Shown one piece after another: positions 27,601-42,202 of a stretch of 64,000 nt of DNA; position 1 is the stretch's first letter; every line of letters starts with the position of its first letter. The translations under genes were made by a program, and so were the position numbers. Source of the DNA: Trichinella spiralis (Eukaryota > Nematoda > Enoplea > Trichinellida > Trichinellidae); NCBI GenBank assembly GCA_000181795.3, contig CM012955.1, positions 14,161,328-14,225,327 on the forward strand, given 5' to 3'. Under the pieces are notes generated by a model, which was not told the origin of the DNA, ran no database searches, and was given only the letters and a program-made list of their open reading frames with translations.

Positions 27601-30576
27601 TGATAACGTGTAGAGAAAATTATGATTGAACAATGCTTAATAATAATAATGATGATGATGATGATGATGATGATAACAATAATAATAATAACAGTTGCTC
27701 ATGGGCGTATTTTTAAAAACTCCTTTTCTACCACTTTCTCTGTGTGTATGTGTGTGGATACGTGTATCTGTGTCTGGTGCTTTCTGTTTGTACAACTAAA
27801 CAAAATCAATATAAAAATTCCAATCCAGTTTGCTATCATCATCAAGCATGCAATAAAATTGGGAGAAAAAGTTTATTTGCTCATTATTCTTGTTTTATGG
27901 TCAATTTTTTTGTTACAATTGTAATGTCACGGTTATTTTTTTTTGTTTAATGAGAAAATTTATTTTATTATTATTAATTTTTTTTTATTCTTTGATTGTA
28001 CGAAGAAAATTTAATTGAATTGAATTTGTCTAGAAAATGATTGCAGCCGGTACTTTTTACAGTATGAAAAATGTCAATTGTTTGATTGACATGTACGCAT
28101 ATTTTGTGGCGCAGTCAGACAAGCAAAAAAAAAACTATATTTTATTATTTTTATTTTTACCAACTTGATAATTTCGAAACAAAATTAATTAATGTCATTT
28201 CTGTTGTTTTTTTTAATTTTTTTTTCTGTCAGTTTTTTTTAAATATTATTATTATTATCCCACAAATGGGTGCTCGGAGATCCAACGGTTAACTGGGAAC
28301 AACAGTTAGCCGTTTTTTTTTCTTATTTTGGTCGGGGGGGGGACGGTTAATTTGATTCAGTTGCGTCCACGTTGTCGTCAACAGCAATATTTGCAGAAAG
28401 CATTTTCGTTTTGCCATTCTCTCTGCTTGTCTTCTTCTGTCCGGTAACAGAGGATGATAAAAGAACACGTCGAATTTTGTAGAGTAAATATTATCCAATC
28501 GGATGAAGTTTGGGAAATTTTTTTTAATTTAAATAAACACCAGCTTCGAGTGTATTATAATGTTTGTTTTCTGCTTTTTTTCTCTATTTTTTTCACTTCA
28601 TGCGTGTGCAAGTGTAAGTTTGCCTGTGCATGTGTTTGTGTATGTGTATGTATGCTGTTTGCATTTTACGTCATCATTTTATTATTATTATTATTATTAT
28701 TATTATGTGCGGTTGTTAATTTACACACACTGCTGTGTATTGCACATTTCGACGACGAATTTTGCAAAGCGGAATATTTTTCATTTCGATGTTTTGTAAT
28801 GTTTATTGAAAAATCAAAGAATTTGCTTGCTTTCTTCTTTGTGACAGACATTTCTGTGCAATTGGTTTTCCATTGCAATATTTTCATTTGTTGCCAAGTT
28901 AGTTAAGTGGGCAGCCGTATACTGTAATTAATTAAAATTGTTCGCATTGGCAACGGTTGAGTGTGTATATAACGTTGGGCAAGTAAGTTGCCGTGACGGT
29001 CGATGATGATTTGTTTGAGCTTTATACTGCTGCTGTTGTTTGCATTGATCTGCCGGAATTGTGCGTCATTTTTGACGACGACAAACTGCGCATGCTTGCA
29101 CGCGCACGCAGCGCGCTCTCCTTTAAGGATCGAGGGAGGGGGAGGAGGGTTGAAGAAGAAAATTAATAATAATAATAATAATAATAATAGCAATAATGAT
29201 CAAAGTGAAGATGTGATTTCGGGGCTGAATTGAGAATAATACTGTTGCTGATGTGGTTGTTGTTTTATGTATTTTTTAAATACGACATTTCGGAATGAAC
29301 GACCTTGGCCGTTCGGTATTTGGGTTTTTGCAAAAATGTATTTATCTGTCGATGCTGTTCTCAGTGACGCGCTTGATTGCATTCAACTATAAATAATTAC
29401 CCAATGCACACGATTGGCCAATAACGGTCGTGGTGATTGATATTGTTAATATGTGGGCGACACAGACGCTTGTTGATGTTCAGTTTGTGAAATAGTACTG
29501 CTATTTTTGCTCCTTTTAAAAAAAATATGTTTTCATTATCATCTTGTTTAACCATTTTCTAGGATACAAATCGACGTATGTTTTCGTTCTTTTATTCCAT
29601 TCTTTCCACTACTCTATACATTTGCATTGTTATTTTAGTGAAACAGTTTTTTCCATTGGGTAAAATGCAAAAAATTAATAACTATTTTATATATATTATA
29701 TTATATAGTTGTGTTTAGCTCAGTTTTTAGATGGAATGATTGATGGATATAATTTTTTGCACGTTGTATGTTCGTTGTTGATCTGTTATAATAGGTGGGT
29801 AGATGGGTGCGTGCATGTGCGCATCTCTTGTTTCTCGACAACCGGCTGGACGGTTGATCGACGAAAAGTAGCAACGTTTATAACAAATACCATAGCAGCA
29901 CAGACCTAGTTCATTGTCGGTGACTGAGAAACCGGCTGCCTGCCTTGTCGTCTGCGATTATTATTATTAATATTGGCATATTTTATTCCAAAACAATGTA
30001 TATGTATATGTATATACATTGGATTGAATGAATGGATATACAGGTGGATGGATGGATATTGAGAAAAAGAGAAATTGAGGGAGGAAAAGATAGGTAGGAG
30101 AGAAAAAGAGAGAACTGAAGAAAAGAAGAATACTTTCTTTAGTTTTATATGTACGTATATGGGAGTTTGTGTGTATTTCTGTGTGTCTTTGTTTCACTCT
30201 CTCTCTCTCTCTCTCGGTGTGTGTGCTTGTGTGCGTGTGTGTGTGTGCGCGAACGATGCAAATCAACATTGTGTATTTTTCGCTAATCTGGGCCTGATTG
30301 TCTGTATTCTTTGCTGATTATTGTCATTATCACTTGTCCAACAGTGTAGCCGATTGCCGGTGATGTTGTTGGTTTTGTCATCAGCGTTGTCGTTGCAATC
30401 ATCCGATCGTGACGTAGAGCAGACAAGCATCATCGGGCGGTGGCAGCAGTGGTGGCCGTGGTGGCAGTGTTGATGCTCTTGCGAGTGTGGTGGCAGGCAA
30501 CGCACATCTATTGCTCTTATTGCTTCTGCTGCTGTTGCTGAACTGCTTGCTCTTTTTTCTGTTGAACTCTACTGAT

Positions 30577-30580
<4 letters not shown>

Positions 30581-30612
<32 letters not shown>

Positions 30613-30835
30613 TTATTACTGATTATTCACCACTGCTGAATGCAGTTAGTGCCAATATACTGCTGCTGCTGCTGATGCTTCTGCTCTGATGCTGCTGCTA
30701 CTACTACTACTACTACTACTACTATTACTACTACTGCTGCTGCTATTGCTATTGCTGCTGCCACTACTACTACTAACTGTTATCATCATGACAGCAATAG
30801 CCACCAACTACTGCTACTATTATTACTACTACTGC
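30581..30835 (+). repeat. Composite CTA/CTG trinucleotide microsatellite
   Basis: Long runs of TAC/CTA mixed with CTG/GCT units and short interruptions. It is open in several frames only because the unit is three bases long, and is not coding. Confidence 0.85.
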
Positions 30836-31318
30836 TGAGGCGGTCTTTACTTAGAACTGTGCAGCTGTTCCAATGTGCGATTGCTTACTGCTGCCATACA
30901 TCGATAAACAGCGGTCGCGCACGCGCGCGTATTTCAATTCTAATTCGCTGTTGTTCTGTCTGTCGTTAGCTGTGCTAAGCTTTTCTTTCTTTTTCTTTAT
31001 TTCTTTATTCATTCACTCATTTAATCACTTATTTATTCATTTACCCTATAAATAAATAACTGCATACATGTATATATACATATATGTAGTTATTTATTTA
31101 TTTAGAGGTATACATACATAAGCATTAATTTATCTATTGATTGCTATTATTATTTTTCATCATTTTATTTTTTTAGAGTTTATCTAATTATTCTTTTTAT
31201 GTTTTGCACTTTCTTTTTTCCACGCGTACACACGTATACATAGATGGACACAAACGGATAAATACAAATACATATGCATACACACACATATATGTATATA
31301 TGCATATATACATTCATT

Positions 31319-31321
<3 letters not shown>

Positions 31322-31371
<50 letters not shown>
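31322..31371 (+). repeat. (CA)25 dinucleotide repeat
   Basis: Fifty bases of uninterrupted AC alternation, flanked on both sides by further alternating purine-pyrimidine DNA (about 31,222-31,445) of ATAC, CATATATG and ACGC units. Confidence 0.95.
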
Positions 31372-31373
<2 letters not shown>

Positions 31374-31727
31374 ATACATGCATATATGCATACGTACACG
31401 CATTCATACATACATATTTACACTCATACCCACATACACATATATGGAACTGTAAACACAGGCAGATCTTCTCTTTTTTAATCTGCTTTTATATATATTT
31501 TCACTTGGATTGTTTTTCCTCTTTTAATTCTCCATTTTACTTTTTCTTTCGGTTTTTTAAAACAATTGTTATAAATATCATTTTGCCTTTGGCATTGGTG
31601 ATTTTGTAATGCCATACCAACGGTTAATTATCGACTGTCAGTGCTTTTAACGATATGTACTGGTCGTACGCTCGACGCGTGTGGTCCTCTGGAACTTTTT
31701 TTTGTACAATTACAATTATTGCTGCTA

Positions 31728-31925
31728 GTAGTTCTGCCACTGCTTCCATTGTTTCTATTACTACTGCTGTTACTACTACTACTACTATTAATTACCATTA
31801 TTGCTACTGGTGTCGTTGCTGCTGCTGCTGCTGCTATTGCTGATGCTGCTGCTGCAGCAACTGCTGCTTCTACTATTGCTGCTGCTGCTGCTGCTGCTAT
31901 TGCTACGGCTACTGCTATTGCTAGT
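31728..31925 (+). repeat. Composite GCT/ACT trinucleotide repeat
   Basis: Imperfect GCT and ACT/ATT units. Both strands show long open frames of Ala, Ser, Leu or Thr runs, which are artefacts of the repeat. Confidence 0.85.
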
Positions 31926-32637
31926 GCGTCTGGTGTTGTTGTACAAACTGGAATCGTGAGAAAAAAATTGACAGCGACAGATTGACGACAAACAAAGTGA
32001 AAAGCAGTGTGTTCTGTACTGTTCTCTTTCTCATTCTGTCTGTCTCTTTCCCCTGCGTATGGGTGTGTATGTGTATGTGCGTGTATGTAAGTGAGTGTTT
32101 CCGTCCTTCTCTCTCTCTTTCTCTCTCTCATTTTCTTTATCTTTCTCTTAAATTATATGTATTTAATTTCTCTGCTTTTCTTTCTTTTGTTCTCTTCTTC
32201 AGCGTATGTGTGATTGTGTAAATATATCAGTGTACCTTTAAATTTTAAGCAGAGAAAAGGGATATCTGTTTGGTGGTGATTGATTCAGTTCAGTTTGTTG
32301 TTGTTGGATAAGATAAGAAAAGAGCATTTTTTCTCTTTGCAAACTAGAGAAACAAACAACAAGAAGATGATAATGATGAAGCAGAGCAAAAAAAGTCGAG
32401 AGAGAAAGGAGAGAGGGTGAATAATAATAATAATAATAAGTAATAATAATAAAATCATGATAATATTATTATTAATATTAATAATAAGAGTTCAGCGCTA
32501 CGAGAGCGAGAAAAAACATTGCTTTGTTGATCGCTTGTCGTCATCGTAGTCGTCCCCGACTGATCCTTGTTTTATTTTTCATCTTACATCTTCCAGACAA
32601 CAACGAGTGTAGTTTTTGATCAGCAGCACCGGCGATC

Positions 32638-35600
32638 ATGATCGACGAGGCGGGTAGTTATTACGTCTGCACGGAAACTTCGCCGAGATGTTTCATTATT
32701 CAGAAGGTAAAGCAAAAAATATTATAACGTTATAAAAATAACATCTTCTTTATTCATGTGTTCCTTGTCATATTTGCAATCATTTGTCGTATCTTAATAA
32801 TTTATTGTCGACTTTTATCTAGTTTTTTTTTGGTTTTTAAATAACTTTGCATTATAATTAATTAATTAATTAATTTAGTTTGACTTTAATATATTATTTT
32901 ATGTTGTGTTTGTTGTGGGATTGTTTGATGTAAGTGGTAATGTGAATAAGAATGACAATGGTAGTAGAATTGGTTATTGCTTTTGCTGTTGCTGATCTTG
33001 TTCATGCGCGGTGTTATCGACCGTTGTTGTTGATGTGCATTGCATTGCGTGTGCGTTGTATGCGACGACGATTATAGCGCAGGAAGCCAGAAAAGAGTTG
33101 AACAAATTCGGATCGATTCTTCTTGCATTGCTGGCACGACGGTTAGCTTTCTGCGATCTCCGGCACAGGATGACAACGCGTGGGCACTGAAAATGACGGA
33201 CAAGCAGAAATGAGCTCGCCGTTCACACGTACAGATAGATGAAAGACAACAATTATGCATCGCACGCACACACGCACGCACAACAACGACGATCACATTC
33301 GCGATGCGCAGGATCGTTTCTGTTCATTACTGTATTGTGAGGGTGTACTGTAACTGTGCGGGCGTCCATCGTTTTGGTCATGGGGGATTTACTTTTGAAC
33401 AATGCGCAGAACGTTCGCTGATTGATTAGCTGCGCGCTGCTCAAACGGGGCGCTGCTTTTCATCGTTTCTGTAAACCCTTGTTCTCAACTGTTTGAAATT
33501 TGATCGACTTGTGCCTCTTTTTAATATATATATATTTGGTTGAATTGTGTTAAATCGTTTCAAAGTGTGCAATTTAGGCTTTTTTTTAAATTGAAATCGA
33601 TCAGTTCTGTTAACAAAAAACCTTCATTAACTCAACGGTGCATCGTGACAAAAAAAAAGAAATTAACAACTGATTTATGTCTTTCACATCTCTTCAAACA
33701 TGTTAATTTCTTCAGTTTATTTTTTATTTTATCAGTGACAAACTTGATTTATTGATGGTAAAATAGATGAAAGTTTGGGGCCGGTTGATTTTCATGAATA
33801 CAAAAATAATCTGTTGTAACTTTTCCAACTTAGAATTGTAATTTGGTTTTCTTTGCTTTGTTAAAATTACAAATGGGGATAGCTTTAATGCGACTAGTGA
33901 GTGAATGAACGGTCAATCAGCATCCGATTTGTTAAAATAACAACACATGTATCTATTTGTATTCATTAGCGTGTAATTTAATTTTCTCTTTTTCCATCTT
34001 TTCACTTTCAAGTTCCAAAATAATAATAATAATAATAATAAAACTGTTCTTGATCATTCTGCCAAAATTTCGACAAATTATCAGTTTTAGCTTGTTGGGA
34101 AATTTTGTCATTTCTGAATTTTAACGATCAGTATTTTCATATTCAGTAGCAGTTCATTTTGTTAAAATTAGTCAGGATTCCTCATTTGGAATTCAACTGT
34201 ATTTTTTATTGAAGGAAATAATGAATGGAAAAGGATAAAAAATATTTTAATTAAAAAAATTTCAAGTTTTCGATTTTCTATGATACATAGTGCAATGTTT
34301 CTCTTTTTCATTGTGACATAATAATAATAATAATAATAATAATAATTGCTATCATTTGCATTCGAAATTGACGTTGGTTCTTTGTCGTCGTATTATTGGT
34401 CAATTTTGAAAATTGATTATTAATTTTAACCATGCGTTCGTTTATTTAGCACGGACGATCTTCCACATGTATATTAATTTGATTCCCCTTTGCTGATAGT
34501 ATTGTTTGTTTTGTTTTTTTTTGCTTAAACTTTTTCTTCAATAGTGCAGTGGTAGTAATTTTCTTTTTCAAAATCTCTCCTGCAGTGATAAGCATGTTAT
34601 GGTAGAGTGATCAAAGCTACAGTATGCTTGTCATCGAAACTAGGCCATCGGCATTGTGTCGTTAGCTGCTGCGTTCCACTTTGCGCCTTGGCTGACGGCG
34701 AGCGCATGCTTCACACGAACCATCATTATTCATTCTTCTTCCATTGCACTTCATGTAACAAGTGTGTTAGGTCTTTTATCGATCACAGTATAGTTTGCAT
34801 GTAGTAGTAGTAGTAGTAGTAGTTGCTGTTGTTGTTGTTGTTGTTGTTGTTGTTGATGATGATGATGATAATGTTGGCGTTTTGTTTATGAAAGAAATTT
34901 GTTTTTTTTAGCATTGCTTGTCCAATTGTTGAATATTTATTTATTTGTCGGTTGGGCTGAAGTTCGACGATCGTTTTCGGTTTTTCCACATTTACCAGAC
35001 TCGAGTTTGAATGAGTGACGAAAGTGGAAGAGAGGTGAAAACAGTTTTTCTGAGCATGATATTGCGCGAGCACTTGCTGTTGATCAAACCGCAGTGCTCT
35101 TTATTTTGGTCATTAATCGATTTGATCAATCTCCGTATATAGATAGATATAAGTTGCAGATTAGTTTGTTGTTAGGAAATTGATTTCAAAATTCTGAAAT
35201 TTCGTCCATTTTTAAAATTTGCTTTCAGTTTTTTCTTTTGTTCACTTCCTCTTCACGCATTTGTCTGTATTTTCAAGATAATTTCTGTTCCTAGTTGCTA
35301 TTCTGAATTAATTAAGCAGCGGAAGAAGTCGCGTTTTTTTTCTTTTAATATTTTTGCCGTTTTGTTTATTGGTAATTTTCATTTAAAAATTCTCCCACGA
35401 AAAATAATTACGGAAAATATTTTTTTTCTCATAACTTCATCAGTGGTAAAAACCGTGCAGCTTTGAACTGTTGTTATTTCCTCGCTGCGACAATTGATGC
35501 TTCAACGTTTTAGTTCAATCCGATCAGCGTGACCTACTTTAGTTGTTTGTAATCGATGGTTTTTGATTTTTTTCTGGTTTTAATTTTCTAAAATTTAAAT

Positions 35601-38473
35601 ACGCTTTAATTTTTACAAGATGTAAATATTAAAGTAAGTTTGAAAGTAATTTTTAATAAAAATTTTTTTGTTTACGTATTTTTGGGAATTTCAATTCTTC
35701 TAGTACCTGCGAATCAATAAGTATCATGTTTTTTTATACTGTAAATTAGCATGGTCGATTTTGTTCCACGGCGCGTGGCTGATTGGTGCAGTATCCTACT
35801 GGTGTTGTTCGATTAGATTGATTTTATTTTATTTTTTTTTAATTTGAAATCAATTTATAAAGACAACGTGAATAAGTACAATGTTTGGTTATACTTATTT
35901 TTGACTGCTTTCTTGGCTAGCTGTTATCGGGCTTTGTAGTTGTTTTTTTGTGTATTCTGTAAATGCGGTACGCAAGCCGGGGAAGATTGGAATGAAAATA
36001 ATATAAGATTGTACTGTTGCATAGGCAGCGCTTTCACTCGGTGACGTTTCTGTATACACGTACACATATGATTTTATTTGTATTTAAGTAAATAGATGCG
36101 AGTGTATTTATGTATTGTCTTTTCTTTTCTTTTCTTTTCTTTTTCCTGTCGTTTTATATTTTTCTTGCGTCTGTGGTAAAAATTCTTGGAATTTTATGCC
36201 AATTTTAAAAGTAGAGCAGTTGTTTACATTATTTTTGTGTTTTTTCTTAATCATTAATCGAAGCGTAAATACTGATGAGGTTGTAAATGTGCAGGTTGAT
36301 GATTTTTTCCCTTTTCATTTTTTTATTAAAGTAAAAGTGTGTCAGTTGTTTTTCCTTTGTTCTATCACAGTTACGTTGTATTTATAGGTCAGTGCCAAAA
36401 ATTTGGATAAGTTGTGCAATGAGTTGGGAAGTGCCCAGGTCGATGGCGACGGTGCCGAAGTAAAAGATCACCAGACGGCACCTATCGATCGTGTTGAATG
36501 CGTATCACAGTCGCACATTCTTCCATGGTGGTTTCAGGGTATTGATTGTGGTATGTGTGAAAAAAAAAATTTTTTTTCTTAATATTTTTTTATTTTGATG
36601 TTGATTTTGTGTGCTGTGTGTTGACTAACGTTATGTGCATCCTTGGCTGTATAAATAACAACTCTCTATATTGATTTTAACCTTTTTTATTTTAAAAGTA
36701 ACCCCTAAATGTATTTTTTGTGGGAAATGGTTGTTTTAATAATTTTAATTGAAAAAATTTTTGCTGGTATTTATTATTCCACTTGTATTGATGCTTGTTG
36801 TTTTTTCCGCTGAGGTATAGTAATTTGTTTTCTTTTGTAGTACCAGTTTGATGACAACAATATCAGACAATGTTACACTGCAAAAATGGCGCTTGCCTTT
36901 CCGGGCGGATGTAGCAGCGTCAGGATTTTTTTTTGTTAATCACTGGATTGCCAGGCCAGTGTAACGCAGTAATCGTTGGGCAGTTTTGTTTTGCTGACTC
37001 ATTCTTTTTTATTTCCCTGAACGTGGATTGCGCGCGGGAGAGTTTTATGTTTATTTGATTACTGTATTTTGTCCGGTGTGCGCACATCTTTTTCATACAT
37101 AGAAGTGGGAGGGGGACAGTCGACAAAGGTCAAACAATACGTATGTAATTTCTTTAATTCGATTATTATTGTTGTTGTTAATGTAAATTTTTTTTCTTCT
37201 TCACGTATGATCAATGTTAAGTAATTATCGTATTGTTTCACAGCAACAACAACAAGAATAATAATAATAATAATAATAATAAAACAGTCGATGAAGGTCG
37301 AGGATGCACATGCAATAGGTACAGTTCTGCTGTTGTCTGAGTCAACACTGTGTGCAGTTAGAAATTGAAAACGTTTTCATTTTCTGTCTATATGCACGTC
37401 GTGAACGTTTGTAGAAGAACACTTCAACACGATGAATGGAGAAACTATCGACGCTGCTAATGCATGCACTGCGTCGGTTCCTTCGAACGCCGTACCTCAA
37501 CTTGTTTCTACTACCGACGGCCGATCATCCGTGCCTGGCGTTTTGCCACGAGCAGGAACAAATTCAATAGTTTTAGGTACTGTAATTGGAGGTAAATATA
37601 GAGCTGCTATTATTGTAATACCGGCACTATTTGTTTTCTTTATTTTTCTATTTTTGAACACCACAAACTATATATGTGCAGTTTGAAAAAATACATACAT
37701 GTGCCTATTTATACATGTCGTTTTTTTTATTCGACGCTTCGGTGCATGTTTATTTCATCAATTTTTTAATTACTAGACGCTTGAATTGTTTTTTCCATTT
37801 ATATTTTTTATATAATTTTTAAGTAGCATAGTATAATTTTTTTTTATTTTGAAGGAAATTTACGTTTTTTTTTAATGAGATGCCGAATTCTTTGAATTTG
37901 AAAGAGATTCGTTGAACTGAATTAATATAGGCGTGTCCTTTTTATTTTATTTTATTTCATGCTGCAACAGTGAGGATGACGAAGTTCTTTTGCGTCAATT
38001 TTGATGAAATTCGAAATTTATCCTATCTATCATGAATAATTGCTTTTTTTCGGTTTGATTCAATTTTACACGGTGTCCACCTTCGGCGGATCAGTTTCTG
38101 TACTGTCAGCAAATTAGTTAATGCACGAATCAAAATTGTTGTTGTTGTTTTTGATTTTTCTTTTATTTTTTTTTATATGCGTTGGAAAAATTGATATTCA
38201 GTTTCCAGTGGAGCGTGAACTGCATTCTAAAACAGGGCAGTAGCTGGTTAGCTAGTTTTACCTTTTTATTATCAGTTTCTGTTGAAATTTTTTTGTTAAT
38301 GTTTATTATTTGCATAGTCATAGTTAAGTATTTTTATTTTTTTGAATTTTGTTGGAAAGGAAATTGCAAATGTTCATAGATTTCAATGACACATTTCGTA
38401 CGACATGTTGTGTGTTTTCTGTTATTTGATTTGCAGTTCAATGTTGCATGCGGAGCAGTGGGGTGTTTGATGT

Positions 38474-38507
<34 letters not shown>

Positions 38508-41500
38508 TATGACTGAGCTAATAATTTTCACTGTCAAGCTTTTTCCTTTCGAGTCACCTGGTTGTTTTGGAGTGGTTTGGTGGGTAAGTTTTGCAGAAAA
38601 AGAGAGGAGTAAGCAAAACAAGCGTTTTATTTCACTGCAGTGGGTGTTGATAAGTTTTTTTTTTAAAAAAAGTTATTGTTCTTAGTTAGCCAGTGATGAC
38701 AGTAATAGCTTACTTATGATTAGTGGTAGTGTTCAACGAGCGAATATTTTGTTTGTTTTGTAGGCTTTTTAAAGTTAACTTTTAATTTTTTCCATATTGT
38801 TTTTTATCACTTATTCAGTTTTACTTTTTTTCATACCAATTTCAATATAGTATCAGTAAGCTGAACAACAAGTGTTGTCATAGGGGAAATACGACAACAG
38901 GATTTACAGACTGCATATTACTGGGGAAAGTTATTCTGTTCAGTTTTGTTTGAGTAGTAGTCGTGTTCTGATAAATTCTAATATATGCACGTGCAGTTTG
39001 TTGCTTGTTGTTTCATTTGAAAATCTTTCAATTTTTTTCTGTAATTCCAGTATGATTGCTTTATATATATATATGTTTTATCACTTTACGGGTGGGTAGG
39101 ATTGTTGCATGCTCGCATGCTCAGAAATACGCAGTAAATGCCGAAAGTTTTATGCGATGTGCGATTTTGACCAAGATAATAGAATTATTTGATTCCGAAG
39201 TGGCTATTTTTGTCACTTTTTGGCATGCTGTAAAACTATTTGCAATTTGTTTGATTTTCTGTGAATCGTACTTTGTCATTGTTTTTGCAATGCTATTTTT
39301 TTTGTATTTCGATTTAGCTTAATCATCAGTTAGTCTGTGGGGTATTTGAAATTGTCCAATAGCTTTTGTTCGTGTCAACAATGTTTGCATTGCGTTGTGA
39401 TTATTCACTCTGCATGTTTCTTCCTGTTTCCATTCATATATGTATATATATATATATAGACGCACGCACATGCACGGGAAGATCGGTGAAAAAAAAGTAC
39501 TGACGTTGTAAATGTTCCACTGATATTAGCATTATTCTTTTTCTTAGCCTGTGATTGGCACCGACTGATGTTTCATCTTTGCATGTGTATGTGTGTGTAT
39601 TTGTTGTTTTGAATTGGCTGGCGTGCTTGGAATTTGTGTCATTGCGGAGCGGGGAACGGCGACGACGATGAACTAACTTAACTATTTATTATATTCTCTC
39701 CAGCATATTTTTACTTGGTTAATATTATATTACTTTTCTTTCCAGCTGATTCGACGCATCATTGATATTCATCTTCTTTTATTTTTTCACCTCCACTTAC
39801 ACTTAGTTCCCATCTGGCGACTATGGCGTACATTTCATCTTTCACTTATAACTAGTCAGTTTATATATACTGCGCGCTGGTGTTCTTTTTGAAACTATAT
39901 CTCTGTGAGCAGAATATAATATGAGATTTTTGATGTTCATGAAAAGTTTGATTATTTCTTTTTTTTTGCTGTTATAATAATTTCAACAGGGGTAATGTGA
40001 ACAAAGTGACAATGTGCGTTGTCAGATGAACTAAGTGAGTTTGTTTGGTTGGGGGTGGGGGGGGGGGTGAGCTTTTCTTCTTTTCATTTTTGGCATGCTG
40101 CTATTGTTGCGCTCGTGAAGTGGACCAAGTGATTGCATTAATCACAGTCTCTTCAGTCGTCATTGACGACGTTTGCTTGATTAAGCAAATTAATTAATTT
40201 TTCTCTAATAACCATGTTTGTTGTTGGTACTATTCCATCATTAACTGTTGCGTGATTTCCAATATGTCGTTCATTTTTCTGTTTTTTTTTCAACATCCGG
40301 TGGTAGTCGTGATTGTTAAACTGCTGCTCAGTTGCAGTTTCCGTTTCGAGCAGTTCGATTTCTACTTTTATCTGTACGTTTGATTTTGTGTTTAGAACAT
40401 GCGGACGGGGTGACGAAAATCATGCCAACAGCAGACTTCGTCGCTTCCCAGGCGGCCATGACCGCCCCGGCGACGGTGAACACCGAAGAAATGAGCCGGG
40501 AAGATTTGAAATTGCGCGTACGCACACAGCTTGAATATTACTTTTCTCGGTATGGCAACTGCCCAGCCAGACGGGCAGTATCCTTTTTCTACGATGAGTA
40601 CAATGTGTGTGTGTTTTCAGCGAGAACCTTTCCGGTGACATGTACCTACGTTCTCAGATGGATAACGACCAGTACGTGCCGATACGTATTGTGGCGAATT
40701 TCAATTTGATGAAAAAGTTGACTACGGACATGAATTTGATCGTCGAAGCTCTTCGAGGTGATCGTTTGTGGTATTGTTCGGCTTCATTCGGTATGGTAAT
40801 TTTTGTTTTCATTTCCAGAATCGCCGTACGTGCAAGTTGACGAAAGCGGTGAAAAGGTGCGTCCACTGTTGAAGAGGACCACGTTGATTTTGCGCGGCGT
40901 ACCCAAAGGCACGGAGAAGCACGTACGTTGTTTGTCGTCGGTGTTGATTGTTCAATTTGAAATTTATTTTTCAAAAAAAAAAAATATTTTTTCAAGGAGG
41001 TTGAAAAGCTCTTTGAAAGTCCCAATTGTCCACGGTTGGTTTCTTGCGAATGCGCATTGAACGATACTTGGTATGCAAATTTCGATTCCGACGAAGACGC
41101 ACAAAAAGCTTACCTGTACTTGCGTAACGAGGTGAAAACTTTCAAAGGCAATCCGATTTTGGTGCGTCGGTTTTTTTTCGCATGTTGTTGTTGTGTTGTT
41201 ATTGTGGGTTTTTTTTCTTATTTTGAAAATTTTAGGCTCGTTTCAAGACCGCGCCCATATCACGGGTCCCCAACGGGTACAACAACGCACGCGGCCAGAA
41301 CGTGCCGCCCACCGCCTACGCGACGGCTGCCAACAACAGTAACAGTAACAATCCGGCCGCAGCCGCTGCCGCCGCCGCAGCAGCCGCCGCCGCCGCAGCC
41401 GCGGCCGCTTCGTATATGCCGGGTTCGGCCAATTTTGCCGTTTTCAACCCGGCCGGACCGGCGGCGATCGGGGCCGTACCCGTGCCGGTGCAATTGGCCG

Positions 41501-42171
41501 GCCCGGTCGACGGTTTCGCCGCCTACGCTGCCGCCGGACCCGCGGTCGGCGGCCCGCCGGGGCCCCAAGCGCAACCTGCGCCCCCGCCGCCCGCCGCGCC
41601 CCCGTCCATGACCCAGTTCACGGTCGGCTTGCCTGTAGCCGCCGCTTCAGAACCGCCCGACCAACAAGCGGCCATGGCGACCATTGCCGCAGCGGCGGCC
41701 GCCGCTGCTGCCGGCCCGCCGAAACTTTTCTACTACTCGCCCACAGTGGCGACTTGCCAACATTCGCCGACTGCCGCCGTACTGCCGGTCGCGTCGGCCG
41801 CTCCGCCGCCGTTCGTCGCCACGGCCGCGATGCTCGGTTCCGCCTGGTCACCGTTCGATCTTGGTCAAGTGAGCGTAGATTGAAATTTTTTGTTTTTTTG
41901 TTTGTTTATGCGATTATTTTCTAGATTTTGGCTATGAACGGGTTTCAACCTCAGGGTACTTTCCGACCTGCCCTGACGTTCGTATCGTCTCAGCCGATTA
42001 CTGGCAACGTCAGCAGTCGTCGTTTTCCTTCTCAACGCATGCGTAAACGGTAACTTGTTGCTCTACAATTCGGCTAATTATTACTGTAATTATTATTTGT
42101 TCTTGATTGTCTTTCTGTAGCGATGGTCCGCACCGTCCCCATTATTATCATTTCTCGGATCGGACCCCACT

Positions 42172-42202
<31 letters not shown>

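Larger units (their letters stand above)
24691..32596 (+). other. Proposed 7.9-kb 5' intron of LARP4-like gene, microsatellite-rich
   Basis: Bounded by donor GTAAGG and acceptor CTTCCAG. No protein-coding gene is recognisable inside. The open frames in it are produced by simple repeats: (GAT)n near 27,650-27,675, (ATT)n near 28,680-28,706, (AAT)n near 29,163-29,190, (CT)n/(GT)n near 30,198-30,246, CTA/CTG composites 30,581-30,835, (CA)n 31,322-31,371, and GCT/ACT composites 31,728-31,925. Confidence 0.45.

Noticed and set aside
28454-28906. 150-codon frame with Cys/Val and Leu runs
   Set aside because: Generated by GT and ATT microsatellites in the leading intron of LARP4.
31628-32131. 167-codon minus-strand frame rich in Ala and Ser
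   Set aside because: Produced by GCT/ACT trinucleotide repeats; open in several frames on both strands, no domain.
34318-34346. Regular repeats considered as a CRISPR-like array
   Set aside because: Simple AAT microsatellite with no spacers; the genome is eukaryotic.
41260-41574. Arg/Gly-rich minus-strand frame of 104 codons
   Set aside because: Antisense of the GC-rich LARP4 exon 8; the plus strand has conserved splice sites and phase.
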